64,000 nucleotides of DNA from NCBI RefSeq assembly GCF_001435375.1, contig NZ_AYYZ01000029.1, forward strand, positions 132,936 through 196,935. The letters are read 5' to 3'. This stretch comes from Ligilactobacillus araffinosus DSM 20653. GTDB taxonomy: Bacteria > Bacillota > Bacilli > Lactobacillales > Lactobacillaceae. The notes below the pieces were generated by a model. That model ran no database searches and was not told the origin of the DNA. It was given only the letters and a program-made list of their open reading frames with translations. Each line of letters begins with the position of its first letter. The stretch's first letter is position 1. Made by a program: the position numbers and the translations under genes. Below, in pieces: positions 9,561 to 20,780 of this stretch.

Positions 9561-12356
9561 ATGCGAATTAAGAAAACCTTAAACATGGGTAGAACAAAAT
9601 TCCCAATGCGTGGAAATCTTCCAGTTAAAGAAGCTGAAAGACAGAAGGTATGGGAAGAAAACAAAGTTTATGAAAAACGGCAAAAATTAAATGAAGGCAA
9701 GCCATCATTTGTTTTGCATGATGGTCCTCCATATGCGAACGGAAACATTCACATGGGACACGCAATGAACAAAATTTCAAAGGACTTTATTGTGCGTTCA
9801 AAATCAATGATGGGTTTTCGGGCACCATATGTTCCTGGATGGGATACTCACGGATTGCCAATTGAACAACAATTGAAAAAGCAAGGCGTTGATCGGAAGA
9901 CGCTTTCAATTGCTGATTTCCGGGAAAAGTGTCGCGAATATGCTTTGCAACAAGTTGATAAGCAACGCCAAGACTTTAAGCGGTTAGGAATTTCTGCTGA
10001 ATGGGATAACCCATATGTAACCCTTGATCCGAAATTTGAAGCTCAAGAAATCCGGGTTTTTGGTAAGATGGCTGAAAAAGGATTGATTTACAAAGGCCGG
10101 AAACCAGTTTATTGGTCATGGTCATCCGAATCAGCTTTAGCCGAAGCCGAAGTTGAATATCATGATGTAACTTCGCCATCAGCCTTTTACGGTGAAAAGG
10201 TTATCGATGGTAAAGGTATTTTAGATGATGATACATACATGGTCGTTTGGACAACAACGCCATGGACTATTCCTGGATCAGAAGGAATCACAATTTCTGC
10301 AAAATATGAATACTCAGTTGTTCAACATGATGATGATCCGCGGAAATTTGTTATCGCAACTGAATTGATTGAAAAAGATGCTGAATTATTTGGATGGAAA
10401 GATGTCAAGACATTAAAGACCGTTAAGGGTGCCGATATGGAAAATATTCTTGCACAACATCCATTTGATCCAGAACGGAAATTAGTTGTGATGCTTGGCG
10501 ATTTCGTTACGCTTGATGCCGGAACCGGTTTAGTTCACACCGCTCCTGGATTTGGGGAAGACGATTATAATGTCGGAATGAAATACGGTTTAGATGTCTT
10601 TGCTCCAGTTGATGCCAAGGGATACTTGACTGATGAAGCTGGCAAAGACTTTGCAGGTGTCTTTTATGAAGATGCTAACCAGATCTCATTGGATAAGTTG
10701 AAAGCTTCAAATGCATTAATCAAACAGATGGATTATGAACATAGTTATCCATTTGACTGGCGAACAAAGAAACCGATCATTTTCCGCGCAACGCCGCAAT
10801 GGTTTGCATCGGTGGATAAGATTCGGGATGATATTCTTGACGCTATCGACAGCGTGAAGTTCATGCCGGAATGGGGTCAAAAGCGGCTTCATAATATGAT
10901 CCGTGACCGTGGAGATTGGGTAATCTCACGGCAACGAGTATGGGGAGTTCCATTACCGATTTTTTATGCCGAAGATGGTGAAGCAATCATGACACCGGAA
11001 ACGATCGAACATGTTGCTCAGTTGATTGAAAAACATGGTTCAAATATTTGGTTTGAAAAGGACGCAAAGGATCTTTTGCCTGAAGGATTCACCAGTGAAC
11101 ATTCACCAAATGGAAAGTTTACCAAGGAAACCGATATTATGGATGTTTGGTTTGATTCTGGTTCATCTCATCAAGGTGTGCTTGCTTCACGGGATTACTT
11201 GACGTATCCAGCTGATTTGGTCCTTGAAGGTTCAGATCAATATCGGGGATGGTTCAACTCAAGCATGATCACGAGTGTTGCTGTTTCAGGAAAAGCACCA
11301 TATAAACAGGTTATTTCACAAGGGTTTACCCTTGATGGCAAAGGTCACAAGATGAGTAAATCACTTGGAAACACAATCGTTCCAAATGATGTGATCAAGC
11401 AAATGGGTGCTGAAATTATCCGGTTATGGGTATTGAGTGCTGACACATCAGCAGACGTTCGTGTTTCAATGGGTAGTTTCCAACAAATTGCGGAAAGTTA
11501 CCGGAAGATTCGGAATACCTTTAGATTTTTGCTTTCAAACGTTGCCGACTTTGATCCGGAAAAGAATCAAGTCGCATTTGATGATCTTGAAGCCATTGAC
11601 CGTTACATGCAAATTCAAGTAAATGAATTTACAAAGGACATTTTAGATGACTATGCAACGTATGACTTTATGGACATCTACAAGAAGGTCATCAAGTTCA
11701 TCACCACGGACTTATCAGCATTTTACCTTGATATTGCAAAGGATGTTATCTATATTGAAGAAGCTGACGGTCATAAGCGGCGTTCAATGCAAACTGTTTT
11801 GTATGACATTGTTGTTCGGTTGGCAAAATTGTTAACCCCAATTTTGCCACACACAACTGAAGAAGTTTGGGAATACTTGCATGAACCAGAAGAGTTTGCC
11901 CAATTATCAGAAATGCCGGCAGTGAACTACTATGATGGTCAAAAGAAGTTACTTGAAAACTGGAGTCGTTTCATGAAAGTGCGGTCAAACGTTTACAAGT
12001 CACTTGAAATTGCCCGGGATGATAAGATGATTGGAAAATCATTTGAAGCCCATGTCAAGTTGTATGTTACTGACGGAATCAAACAAGAATTGGACAGTTT
12101 AGATGCTGATATTCGGCAAGCAATGATCGTTTCAGCATTAGATATTCTTCCAATTGATAAAGCTCCTGCTGATGCAGATGACTATGATGAGGTAAAGGTT
12201 AAGATTGAAAAGGCAACGGGCGAAGTTTGTCCACGTTGCCGGATGATTAAGACCGATGTGGGTGCCGATCAAGAATTACCACAGGTTTGTGCTCACTGTG
12301 CTGAAATCATTCGTCATGACTTCCCTGAAGCAGTTGAAGAAGGATTAGAAGATTAA
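9561..12356 (+). CDS. ileS: Isoleucine--tRNA ligase
   Basis: IleS charges tRNA-Ile. It is a class I synthetase of 931 residues with the HIGH-type motif HMGH near residue 66 and the KMSKS motif in [12 protein letters not shown]. The CP1 editing domain lies between them, and a C-terminal zinc site reads CPRCR...CAHC. The ATG at 9561 follows AAAGGAG; the N-terminal [14 protein letters not shown] matches the family. Expression is controlled by the T-box leader. Confidence 0.98.
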   Translation: MRIKKTLNMGRTKFPMRGNLPVKEAERQKVWEENKVYEKRQKLNEGKPSFVLHDGPPYANGNIHMGHAMNKISKDFIVRSKSMMGFRAPYVPGWDTHGLPIEQQLKKQGVDRKTLSIADFREKCREYALQQVDKQRQDFKRLGISAEWDNPYVTLDPKFEAQEIRVFGKMAEKGLIYKGRKPVYWSWSSESALAEAEVEYHDVTSPSAFYGEKVIDGKGILDDDTYMVVWTTTPWTIPGSEGITISAKYEYSVVQHDDDPRKFVIATELIEKDAELFGWKDVKTLKTVKGADMENILAQHPFDPERKLVVMLGDFVTLDAGTGLVHTAPGFGEDDYNVGMKYGLDVFAPVDAKGYLTDEAGKDFAGVFYEDANQISLDKLKASNALIKQMDYEHSYPFDWRTKKPIIFRATPQWFASVDKIRDDILDAIDSVKFMPEWGQKRLHNMIRDRGDWVISRQRVWGVPLPIFYAEDGEAIMTPETIEHVAQLIEKHGSNIWFEKDAKDLLPEGFTSEHSPNGKFTKETDIMDVWFDSGSSHQGVLASRDYLTYPADLVLEGSDQYRGWFNSSMITSVAVSGKAPYKQVISQGFTLDGKGHKMSKSLGNTIVPNDVIKQMGAEIIRLWVLSADTSADVRVSMGSFQQIAESYRKIRNTFRFLLSNVADFDPEKNQVAFDDLEAIDRYMQIQVNEFTKDILDDYATYDFMDIYKKVIKFITTDLSAFYLDIAKDVIYIEEADGHKRRSMQTVLYDIVVRLAKLLTPILPHTTEEVWEYLHEPEEFAQLSEMPAVNYYDGQKKLLENWSRFMKVRSNVYKSLEIARDDKMIGKSFEAHVKLYVTDGIKQELDSLDADIRQAMIVSALDILPIDKAPADADDYDEVKVKIEKATGEVCPRCRMIKTDVGADQELPQVCAHCAEIIRHDFPEAVEEGLED

Positions 12357-12364
12357 TAATGAAT

Positions 12365-12399
12365 AAAAAAGACTGAGCGTAGCGGCTCAGTCTTTTTTT
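12365..12399 (+). terminator. Rho-independent terminator after ileS
   Basis: GACTGAGC pairs with GCTCAGTC, flanked by A-run and T-run. Confidence 0.92.
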
Positions 12400-12476
12400 G
12401 GGGTTTAATGAACTATATTTTTTAGAATTTCTCTGCTATTATTAGAGTTAAAGTGAGATAAAATGAGGAATGCAAA

Positions 12477-13019
12477 ATGGATTTTAAAGAAAAGACCTTA
12501 TCAACTGAAAATATCTATAATGGGAAAGTTGTTCATTTAGATAAAGAAATTGTTAAACTTCCTAATGGTAAGGAAGCCGTTCGCGAAGTTATTCGGCATC
12601 AAGGGGCGGTTGGAGTAATCGCCATTACTGATTCGAATAAAATTGTAATGATTCGACAATGGCGTGAACCGTTAAAGAAGGTCACCCTTGAAATTCCAGC
12701 GGGAAAAATTGAACTGAGCGAACATGATGATCCGGAAAAAACAGCTCGGCGTGAATTAAATGAAGAGACGCGGTTTGCAGCTGATCAGTTTGAATTAGTT
12801 ACGAAATTTTACACCTCACCAGGTTTTGCTGATGAATTGATGTATTTATATCATGCAGTGGGATTAAAGGCGGTTAAAGATGAATTACCGCAGGATGATG
12901 ATGAGTTTCTTGAATTAGTCGAATTATCACCGAAAGAAGTTCAGGAGGCAATTAGCCGCGGTGAAATTTGTGATGCGAAAACAATGATGGCCGTTATGTT
13001 TTGGCAAATGATGGGGTAG
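12477..13019 (+). CDS. Nudix hydrolase, ADP-ribose pyrophosphatase type
   Basis: The 180-residue protein resembles ADP-ribose pyrophosphatases (NudF group), which split ADP-ribose into AMP and ribose 5-phosphate. The Nudix box is recognisable at about residues 76-101: GKIELSE, then ARRELNEETRF. It departs from the consensus GX5EX7REUXEEXGU in two ways: two extra residues before REL, and Arg where the last Gly should be. The catalytic RExxEE core is intact. It heads a likely unit with the next genes. Confidence 0.85.
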   Translation: MDFKEKTLSTENIYNGKVVHLDKEIVKLPNGKEAVREVIRHQGAVGVIAITDSNKIVMIRQWREPLKKVTLEIPAGKIELSEHDDPEKTARRELNEETRFAADQFELVTKFYTSPGFADELMYLYHAVGLKAVKDELPQDDDEFLELVELSPKEVQEAISRGEICDAKTMMAVMFWQMMG

Positions 13020-13023
13020 ATCA

Positions 13024-13389
13024 ATGAGTTTGGATAATGAAGGACGTCATTTTTACGACCAGGAAAATGATGGTTTAGATGAACCATTAAGAAGAAGTAA
13101 GACGCCAAGTTTTACTGATGAACCAGAAGGAAAAGCGTTGCGCCGGCATCAAGCAGCGGATGAAAAAAACAATTCTTTTCTTGAACGCTTTCGTCATCCG
13201 CAACGTTCTCAAAAAGTTGTTGAAGATGACAATGAAGTTTTGTCACGTTCAGAACAAAATAAACGACATCAAGATGAGGAAAATGAGCGCAAAGCTCAAT
13301 TATTAGGTAAAAAGTTAAATAAAATAATTTGGATTTTAATCGGATTGATCATTATTACATATTTGATTATGCGATTTGTTAATTTTTAG
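13024..13389 (+). CDS. Small tail-anchored hypothetical protein
   Basis: I do not recognise this 121-residue protein. The first 95 residues are highly charged, mixing acidic and basic residues with no signal peptide, and are probably disordered. The last 22 residues are a transmembrane helix (IWILIGLIIITYLIMRF), so it is likely a tail-anchored protein with its bulk in the cytoplasm. It starts five bases after the Nudix gene and ends nine before mtnN, so it is cotranscribed with both. Confidence 0.75.
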   Translation: MSLDNEGRHFYDQENDGLDEPLRRSKTPSFTDEPEGKALRRHQAADEKNNSFLERFRHPQRSQKVVEDDNEVLSRSEQNKRHQDEENERKAQLLGKKLNKIIWILIGLIIITYLIMRFVNF

Positions 13390-13398
13390 GAGGAAACA

Positions 13399-14091
13399 AT
13401 GAAATACGGAATTATTTGTGCAATGGAAGAAGAAATTAAAACGTTGGTTGAAAAGTTAGCAAATAAGCAGGAACAATCAATTGCTGACATGAAATACTAC
13501 ACCGGAACGATTAACGGACATGAGGTTGTCCTTGTTCAATCGGGAATTGGTAAGGTCCAAGCAGCAGTTAATACTGCATTTTTGGCAAATAATTTCCAAG
13601 TAGACTGTATTATCAATTCTGGTTCAGCTGGCGGAATTGGTGATGGAATACACGTTGGCGATGTTGTCCTTTCAACTGGAACAGCATATCATGATGCCGA
13701 TTCAACGGCTTTTGGTTATAAAATGGGTCAAATGCCTGGTCAACCGCAAATCTTTGAAGCTGATGCTGACCTTCGTGCAGCAGTTAAAAAAGCTGCTGAA
13801 GAAAACGGTTTGCCAGTCCGGGAAGGATTGATCGTTACAGGGGATCAATTCATCAATTCAACTGCCAAGATCAAACAAATTAAGAATATTTTCCCAGATG
13901 CGCTTTGCAGTGAAATGGAGGGGGCAGCCGTTGGTCAAGTTGCCCATGAATTTAACATTCCATATTTAGTTATTCGTGCAATGTCAGATGTTGGTGATGA
14001 AGAAGCAAGTCAATCATTTGACGAATTCGTAATTGATGCAGGAAAACGGTCTGCAAAAATGATTTTAACTTTATTATCAGAAGAGGCATAA
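13399..14091 (+). CDS. mtnN: 5'-methylthioadenosine/S-adenosylhomocysteine nucleosidase
   Basis: MtnN (Pfs) removes adenine from methylthioadenosine and S-adenosylhomocysteine. The 230 residues show the family features: catalytic Glu in IICAMEEEI near the N-terminus, SGSAGGIGDGI, and the late SEMEGAAVGQVA and RAMSDVGDEEA containing the general-acid Asp. The ribosome site is AGGAGG. The cysteine desulfurase follows two bases after its stop. Confidence 0.96.
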   Translation: MKYGIICAMEEEIKTLVEKLANKQEQSIADMKYYTGTINGHEVVLVQSGIGKVQAAVNTAFLANNFQVDCIINSGSAGGIGDGIHVGDVVLSTGTAYHDADSTAFGYKMGQMPGQPQIFEADADLRAAVKKAAEENGLPVREGLIVTGDQFINSTAKIKQIKNIFPDALCSEMEGAAVGQVAHEFNIPYLVIRAMSDVGDEEASQSFDEFVIDAGKRSAKMILTLLSEEA

Positions 14092-14093
14092 AA

Positions 14094-15248
14094 ATGGAAA
14101 GGATTTATTTAGATAATGCGGCAACTACGCCGATGGATCCGAAAGTTGTTAAGGTTATTGCGGATGCAATGCAAAATAATTTTGGCAATGCGTCAGCGGT
14201 CAATTCATGGGGGAGAGAAGCCCGATCGATTTTGGACCAGAGTCGCCATATAATTGCCCAATCGATTAACGCGCGGCTTGATAATGAGATTATCTTTACA
14301 AGTGGCGGAACAGAAAGTGATAACACTGCAATTATTCAAACAGCGATGAAGCGGCAAAACGAAGGCCGGCATATTATCACGACTGCGGTTGAGCACGAAG
14401 CGGTTTTGAAGCCGATGCAGTATCTTGAAACTCAAGGATTTGAAGTTACGTATCTGCCAGTTGATCAAAACGGTGAAATCAGTCTTGATGATTTAAAGAA
14501 AGAATTACGCGATGATACGATTTTAGTTTCAGTAATGACTGGAAATAATGAAGTCGGCAGTAAAATGCCGATTCACGAGATCGGTGAAATCGTTGCGGAT
14601 TCGAATGCATGGTTCCACACAGATGCCGTTCAAGCATATGGTCTTTTGGATATTGATGTTCAAGCTGATCACATTGATCTGCTATCAACTTCTGCACATA
14701 AATTAAACGGACCTAAATTTCTTGGTTTTTTATATCAACGTGATGGAATTAAATTTGATTCATATATTAAAGGCGGTGATCAGGAACTCACGCGCCGGGC
14801 TGGAACCGAGAATGTTCCGGCAATTGCGGGTTTTGCTAAAGCAGTTGAAATTGATAATTCTGAAGAAAAGCAACGGCGTCGTGATCGGTATTACGGCTTT
14901 AAGAAACAATTAACTGATGGATTGAAAGCCAACCACATTGATTTTGAAATTAATGGTAAAATGAACGAAGGCGAATTACCGCACGTTTTGAACATTTGGT
15001 TTAAAGGAATTCCGAATGATGCCTTTATTACAAATTTGGACCTCAATGGGATTGCGGTTGCTGCGGGTTCAGCATGTACGGCTGGTTCGCTTGAACCATC
15101 GCATGTTTTAAAAGCAATGTATGGTTCAGATTCGCCTCGAATTCGCGAATCAATTCGGTTCAGCTTTGGGATGGAAAATACCGCTGAGGAAATCGATCAG
15201 ACAGTTGACCAAATTGTCAAAATCATTAATCGTTTTTTAAAGAAATAG
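14094..15248 (+). CDS. Cysteine desulfurase (NifS/IscS family)
   Basis: This PLP-dependent aminotransferase-fold enzyme takes sulfur from cysteine. Visible features are FTSGGTESDN, the His-rich TAVEHEAVLKP, the PLP-lysine motif STSAHKLNGPKFLG, and the active-site Cys in GSACTAGSLEPSHVL. Its place two genes upstream of mnmA suggests that it supplies sulfur for 2-thiouridine in tRNA, a known arrangement in Lactobacillales. It could equally serve other sulfur acceptors. Confidence 0.93.
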   Translation: MERIYLDNAATTPMDPKVVKVIADAMQNNFGNASAVNSWGREARSILDQSRHIIAQSINARLDNEIIFTSGGTESDNTAIIQTAMKRQNEGRHIITTAVEHEAVLKPMQYLETQGFEVTYLPVDQNGEISLDDLKKELRDDTILVSVMTGNNEVGSKMPIHEIGEIVADSNAWFHTDAVQAYGLLDIDVQADHIDLLSTSAHKLNGPKFLGFLYQRDGIKFDSYIKGGDQELTRRAGTENVPAIAGFAKAVEIDNSEEKQRRRDRYYGFKKQLTDGLKANHIDFEINGKMNEGELPHVLNIWFKGIPNDAFITNLDLNGIAVAAGSACTAGSLEPSHVLKAMYGSDSPRIRESIRFSFGMENTAEEIDQTVDQIVKIINRFLKK

Positions 15249-15259
15249 GAGGAAGTTCG

Positions 15260-15601
15260 ATGGCTTTTACAGAAGTAAATCAAATCAAGGGTGATAATCA
15301 AAAATATCGTTTATCACCGGAAATCAAGAAATATTCATTGCGCGATGTTGGTTTTATGGAAACCAAGACCGGCAAATTTGAATTAGAACGATCATTGGAT
15401 CCAAATTCACCATATAATCAAGGATTTAAGTTTAAAATGACCGTCGAAGCTGACTTGAAAAAATTCAAGATGGCAACGTTGACGGCCAACGGAATGCGTG
15501 AAGTTGATGTTCACAAGGGGAAAGATGTGGATACTCACTTGGAACAATTAAACTTCATTCTTGATAATTTAATTGAACGACAAATTATTGAAAAAGTATA
15601 A
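15260..15601 (+). CDS. DUF1831 family protein
   Basis: The 113-residue soluble protein matches the small DUF1831 family, known mainly from Lactobacillales and usually located between a cysteine desulfurase and mnmA, as here. The function is unknown; the context hints at sulfur relay or tRNA thiolation. The ribosome site is AGGAGG. A terminator follows. Confidence 0.8.
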   Translation: MAFTEVNQIKGDNQKYRLSPEIKKYSLRDVGFMETKTGKFELERSLDPNSPYNQGFKFKMTVEADLKKFKMATLTANGMREVDVHKGKDVDTHLEQLNFILDNLIERQIIEKV

Positions 15602-15619
15602 TTCGCTTATCAAAAGTAA

Positions 15620-15648
15620 GAAAGCCTCCTTGCAATAGGAGGCTTTTC
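15620..15648 (+). terminator. Terminator after the DUF1831 gene
   Basis: AAAGCCTCCT pairs with AGGAGGCTTT; the T tract is short (TTTTC). Confidence 0.8.
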
Positions 15649-15714
15649 GCGTTTATAATTAACATTACTGGACAAAACGACCTTCAAATCGTTGATGATT
15701 CAGAATCTAAATGA

Positions 15715-16857
<1,143 letters not shown>

Positions 16858-16875
16858 TTAAGATCAGATTACGAG

Positions 16876-16910
16876 TAGAGGTGTGGGTAGCTCACGGCCT
16901 CTATTTTTTT
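16876..16910 (+). terminator. Terminator after mnmA
   Basis: TAGAGG pairs with CCTCTA with an inner GTG/CAC extension, followed by T7. Confidence 0.85.
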
Positions 16911-16950
16911 GATGTATAATTAAACTAAATATGTTAAAGAGGAAATTGAA

Positions 16951-17613
16951 ATGACGACTTTTTATTTTGTAAGACATGGAAAAACGGAATGGAATTCGGA
17001 AGGACGCTATCAAGGATCACATGGCGATTCACCGCTACTTCCAGAAAGTTATGAGGAAATCAAGCAATTAGCTGCGTATTTTAATAGTAAGAAGATCCGA
17101 TTTGCAAAGATTTACTGCAGTCCATTGAAGCGGACGATGACAACGGCACAAGAAATCAATAAGAATCTTGATCAACCTGGATTAAAAATTGAAGCGGATC
17201 CAGCATTTATGGAATTTAATTTAGGAAAAATGGAAAAAATGAAGTTCGTGGATGCTGAAAAGAAGTATCCAGAAATGGTTGAAAATTTCCGTTATCATCC
17301 AGATAAATATGATCCGACTGCAATTGGCGGTGAATCATATGAAGATTTATTTAAGCGAATGACACCGAAGATCCAAGCAATTTATCAACGTTATCCAGAA
17401 GGTAATATTTTGGTTGTCAGTCATGGAGCTGCACTTGGAGCAGAAACCCGGCATTTGTTGGGCGTTCCGTTAGCGAAGATTCGCGAACGCGGCGGGTTGG
17501 CCAATACAAGTACAACTATTTTAAAAACTACGGACGGACAGCATTTTAAATGCATTGCGTGGAATAAAACTGATTATTTAAAACGAAAATTAGATCCGAC
17601 TGATATTATTTGA
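16951..17613 (+). CDS. Histidine phosphatase family protein
   Basis: This is a phosphoglycerate-mutase-like phosphatase of 220 residues. The catalytic loop FVRHGKTEWNSEGRYQG contains the phospho-acceptor His, and the second His lies in VVSHGAALGAETR. The substrate cannot be read from the sequence; family members act on sugar phosphates, nucleotides or phosphoproteins. It is the first gene of a run with the TPR protein and recD2. TATAAT at 16915-16920 may be its -10. Confidence 0.88.
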   Translation: MTTFYFVRHGKTEWNSEGRYQGSHGDSPLLPESYEEIKQLAAYFNSKKIRFAKIYCSPLKRTMTTAQEINKNLDQPGLKIEADPAFMEFNLGKMEKMKFVDAEKKYPEMVENFRYHPDKYDPTAIGGESYEDLFKRMTPKIQAIYQRYPEGNILVVSHGAALGAETRHLLGVPLAKIRERGGLANTSTTILKTTDGQHFKCIAWNKTDYLKRKLDPTDII

Positions 17614-17624
17614 GGAATGAGAAG

Positions 17625-18299
17625 ATGACAAAAGAAGATAAAAAAACACAAGAAGCTGAAAAAGCTACGCATAAGCTAGTTCAAGCAATTGATCAGGATC
17701 CATACAATGTGGATAATTATTATCAACTGGGAACAATTTTGACTGAAATGCAAAGTTTTCCTCAAGCAGAAGAACTTTTTAAGCGGGCAATCAACATTTT
17801 CAGCGATCAACCGGCGAAAGTTGACCTTCTAACTTATGGCCTTGGCAATGTTTTTTATTCAGCAGGCCTGTACAGTGAAGCAATTCAAGAGTTTCAAAAG
17901 GTTACGGATTGCAAGCTAAAGGCGGAAGCATACTTAATGATTGGTCAGGCAAACTATGCTCAACAAAAGTATCAGCAAGCAATGGTTTTTGCGTTAACAG
18001 CTAGTGATGAAATGCCGCAAGATAAAGAGCCTAAGCGATTATTAGCCGACTGCTTTTTAGCATTGGGAAAGTTTGATCAGGCAGAGGATTTTTATCAACA
18101 GGTGCTTGAGATGGATGATACGGACTTACGAGCACTCTTTCAGTTAGGGATGATCAAGTTTACTCAGGAAAGTCCGGAAGCTGCAGATGAGTATTTTAAT
18201 AAGGTCAAGCAACTTGACCAGGATTATTATGACCGGATGCAAGAGCGATTAAGTGACGTTCAACGTGCAATTAAATCAAAGGATCAAGATGATGAATAA
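17625..18299 (+). CDS. Tetratricopeptide repeat protein
   Basis: The 224-residue protein is built of TPR-like helical repeats, for example NYYQLGTILTEMQSFPQAEELF and AYLMIGQANYAQQKYQQAM. It has no signal peptide, so it is a cytoplasmic scaffold. The ATG at 17625 with GAGG upstream is preferred over a TTG at 17610. It overlaps recD2 by eight bases. TPR genes directly before recD2 are common in Lactobacillales; its partner is unknown. Confidence 0.85.
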   Translation: MTKEDKKTQEAEKATHKLVQAIDQDPYNVDNYYQLGTILTEMQSFPQAEELFKRAINIFSDQPAKVDLLTYGLGNVFYSAGLYSEAIQEFQKVTDCKLKAEAYLMIGQANYAQQKYQQAMVFALTASDEMPQDKEPKRLLADCFLALGKFDQAEDFYQQVLEMDDTDLRALFQLGMIKFTQESPEAADEYFNKVKQLDQDYYDRMQERLSDVQRAIKSKDQDDE

Positions 18300-20763
18300 C
18301 ACCCAGCAAGAGTTAATTCAAAATGAACAGCAATTTGTAAAGGGACGGGTCAAAAGTGTTTTTTTCCAAAGCAATGATAGTTTCTACAAGGTAATTTTAA
18401 TTAGTGTGAAGGAAACGAATTTTGATTGGAAAGAGCATACGATCACGGTGACGGGCGACTTTGCTAATCTGCAGGAAGAAAATGAGTACCGATTTATTGG
18501 CCATGTCGTTGATCATCCGCGTTATGGTAAGCAATTCAAGGCGGAAACGTACGAAGTTGATGTTCCGGATACGACGGAAGGTCTTGTCCATTATTTTTCA
18601 AGTGATAAATTTCCGGGAATTGGGAAAAAATCAGCTGAACGAATTGTTAAAATTTTAGGCGATGATGCTTTAAACCTTTTGATCCAGGATCCTGAACGCG
18701 CGCAGGAACTTGGTTTAAGCTCCCGGCAAGCGCAAACCTTAATCGAAGGGGTTAAGGACAATAATCAAACTGATACCATCATCATTGGACTGAATAATTA
18801 CGGTTTTTCAAGCAAAATTTCAGCTAGGATTTTTGCAAAGTATCATGAAAAGTCATTGACAGTGATCAATGAAAATCCGTATCAGTTATCAATTGATATT
18901 GATGGAATCGGGTTCATGAAGGCTGATCAAATTGCAAACCAAATCGGTATCAAGGATGATTCGGCCGTTCGAATTCGCGGGGCGATTTTTCAAGTTTTAA
19001 GTGATTTTTGTTATGAAAGCGGGAATACGTATGCAACTAGTCGTCAGGTAATTGAAAATGCAATCACTTTGCTTGAAAAGGGCCGACAAACCGCAATTGA
19101 TCCGGAAATTGTGGCGGATCAAATTATCGAACTTGAAAAGAAACACCGAATCGTTGCGGATCAACAGCATATTTATGTTCGCCGGCTCTATCATGCAGAA
19201 CACGGAATTGCTAATAAACTGTATACAATTGCGACAAATCAGGATCAAAAGAATTATGATGAAAAGAAGCTTGCTAAAATTTTACGCCGAATTGAACGCC
19301 ATCTTGGAATCCAGTATGATGATGTGCAACAGGATGCAATTTTTACGGCGTTGAATTCACGATGCTTTTTGTTAACTGGAGGACCCGGGACAGGAAAAAC
19401 AACCATTATTAACGGAATCGTGGCAATGTTCGCGGAATTAAATGGAATTGATCTTAAACAAATTCAACAGCAAAAAGATGACTCGCATCTTCCAATTTTA
19501 TTGGCTGCCCCAACTGGCCGAGCTGCCAAACGGATGACAGAAACAACGGGCTTGCCAGCAAGAACAATTCATCGGCTGCTTGGGATTAACGGGCATGATG
19601 AGGAGTTATCAGAAAGTAAAGTGACCGAGCTTTCAGGTGATTTGTTGATTATCGATGAAACGTCAATGGTTGATACCGAGTTAATGGATGTTTTATTGGG
19701 TGCAATTCCATATAATATGCAGGTAATTTTCGTTGGTGACAAGGATCAGTTGCCATCAGTTGGCCCGGGACAGGTTTTTGCAGATTTGCTTGAAAGTGAT
19801 CAATTACCAAAAAAGGAACTAACGCGAATTTACCGGCAATCGGATGATTCATCAATTGTTGAATTGTCACATAGCATTCAGCAGGGACAATTACCAACTG
19901 ATTTTACGCAACAGCATGCCGATCGCTCATTTATCGCATGCAATGCGTTTCAGGTTCCAGATGTTCTTGAACAGGTTGTTAAGTTATGGATTAGTAAAGG
20001 AAATTTGATCGATGATCTGCAGGTTCTTGCTCCAATGTATAAGGGAGTGGCTGGAATCGATAGTTTAAATAACCGGATGCAGGCCATTGTTAACCCTGCA
20101 AAACATGGACGGAAAGAAGTTCAAGTCAACCAACAAGTCTTCCGAATCGGTGATCGGGTTTTGCAACTTGTTAATGATCCAGAACACAATATCTTCAATG
20201 GCGATATTGGAAAGGTAATTGGAATCGATCTTAAAAGTGCCAAAAACCATATTCCAGCAGATAAAATAATCGTTGATTTTGATGGCAATGAAGTTGGTTA
20301 TGAAAAGCGCAATTGGAACCAACTGACCCTTGCATATTGCATGTCAATTCACAAATCGCAAGGGGGCGAATTTCCACTGATCATTTTACCAATGGTTCGT
20401 CAATTTTCACGGATGTTCGCGCGAAATTTGCTTTATACGGCGGTCAGCCGGGCAAAACAAAAACTGATTTTATTAGGTGAAGTTGATGCATTTGAAAAGT
20501 CAGTTTCAATCGTTTCCTCGAACCGACAAACCGGATTGAAAGAAATGCTATGGGAAGCGTTTGGTGATCATGAAAAGGTTAATTTATTAGATGAAACTGA
20601 TAGTGAAGATGAAATTGAGACAGCGAAATCAGATGAGCAAGAGACAAATCAAGGTTTAAATGTGTTAACAAATTCATTAATTGAAAGTGGAAAAATAGAT
20701 CCAATGATTGGAATGAATGGGATTCAACCAAAGAATTTTATGGAACAAAAACCGAAGGTGTGA
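18292..20763 (+). CDS. recD2: ATP-dependent RecD2 DNA helicase
   Basis: RecD2 is a 5'-3' superfamily 1B helicase. The 823 residues have the RecD2 plan: an N-terminal OB-like and helix-hairpin-helix region (FPGIGKKSAERIVK, DGIGFMKADQIA), Walker A GGPGTGKTTIING, Walker B LLIIDETSMVD, and the late motifs YCMSIHKSQGGEFP and LYTAVSRAKQKL. The long N-terminus separates it from RecBCD-type RecD. I prefer the ATG at 18292 (or 18289), inside the TPR gene's end and after AAAGGA; the frame is open further upstream but without a ribosome site. Confidence 0.96.
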   Translation: MNNTQQELIQNEQQFVKGRVKSVFFQSNDSFYKVILISVKETNFDWKEHTITVTGDFANLQEENEYRFIGHVVDHPRYGKQFKAETYEVDVPDTTEGLVHYFSSDKFPGIGKKSAERIVKILGDDALNLLIQDPERAQELGLSSRQAQTLIEGVKDNNQTDTIIIGLNNYGFSSKISARIFAKYHEKSLTVINENPYQLSIDIDGIGFMKADQIANQIGIKDDSAVRIRGAIFQVLSDFCYESGNTYATSRQVIENAITLLEKGRQTAIDPEIVADQIIELEKKHRIVADQQHIYVRRLYHAEHGIANKLYTIATNQDQKNYDEKKLAKILRRIERHLGIQYDDVQQDAIFTALNSRCFLLTGGPGTGKTTIINGIVAMFAELNGIDLKQIQQQKDDSHLPILLAAPTGRAAKRMTETTGLPARTIHRLLGINGHDEELSESKVTELSGDLLIIDETSMVDTELMDVLLGAIPYNMQVIFVGDKDQLPSVGPGQVFADLLESDQLPKKELTRIYRQSDDSSIVELSHSIQQGQLPTDFTQQHADRSFIACNAFQVPDVLEQVVKLWISKGNLIDDLQVLAPMYKGVAGIDSLNNRMQAIVNPAKHGRKEVQVNQQVFRIGDRVLQLVNDPEHNIFNGDIGKVIGIDLKSAKNHIPADKIIVDFDGNEVGYEKRNWNQLTLAYCMSIHKSQGGEFPLIILPMVRQFSRMFARNLLYTAVSRAKQKLILLGEVDAFEKSVSIVSSNRQTGLKEMLWEAFGDHEKVNLLDETDSEDEIETAKSDEQETNQGLNVLTNSLIESGKIDPMIGMNGIQPKNFMEQKPKV

Positions 20764-20780
20764 CAAAACATTAAAAATGA

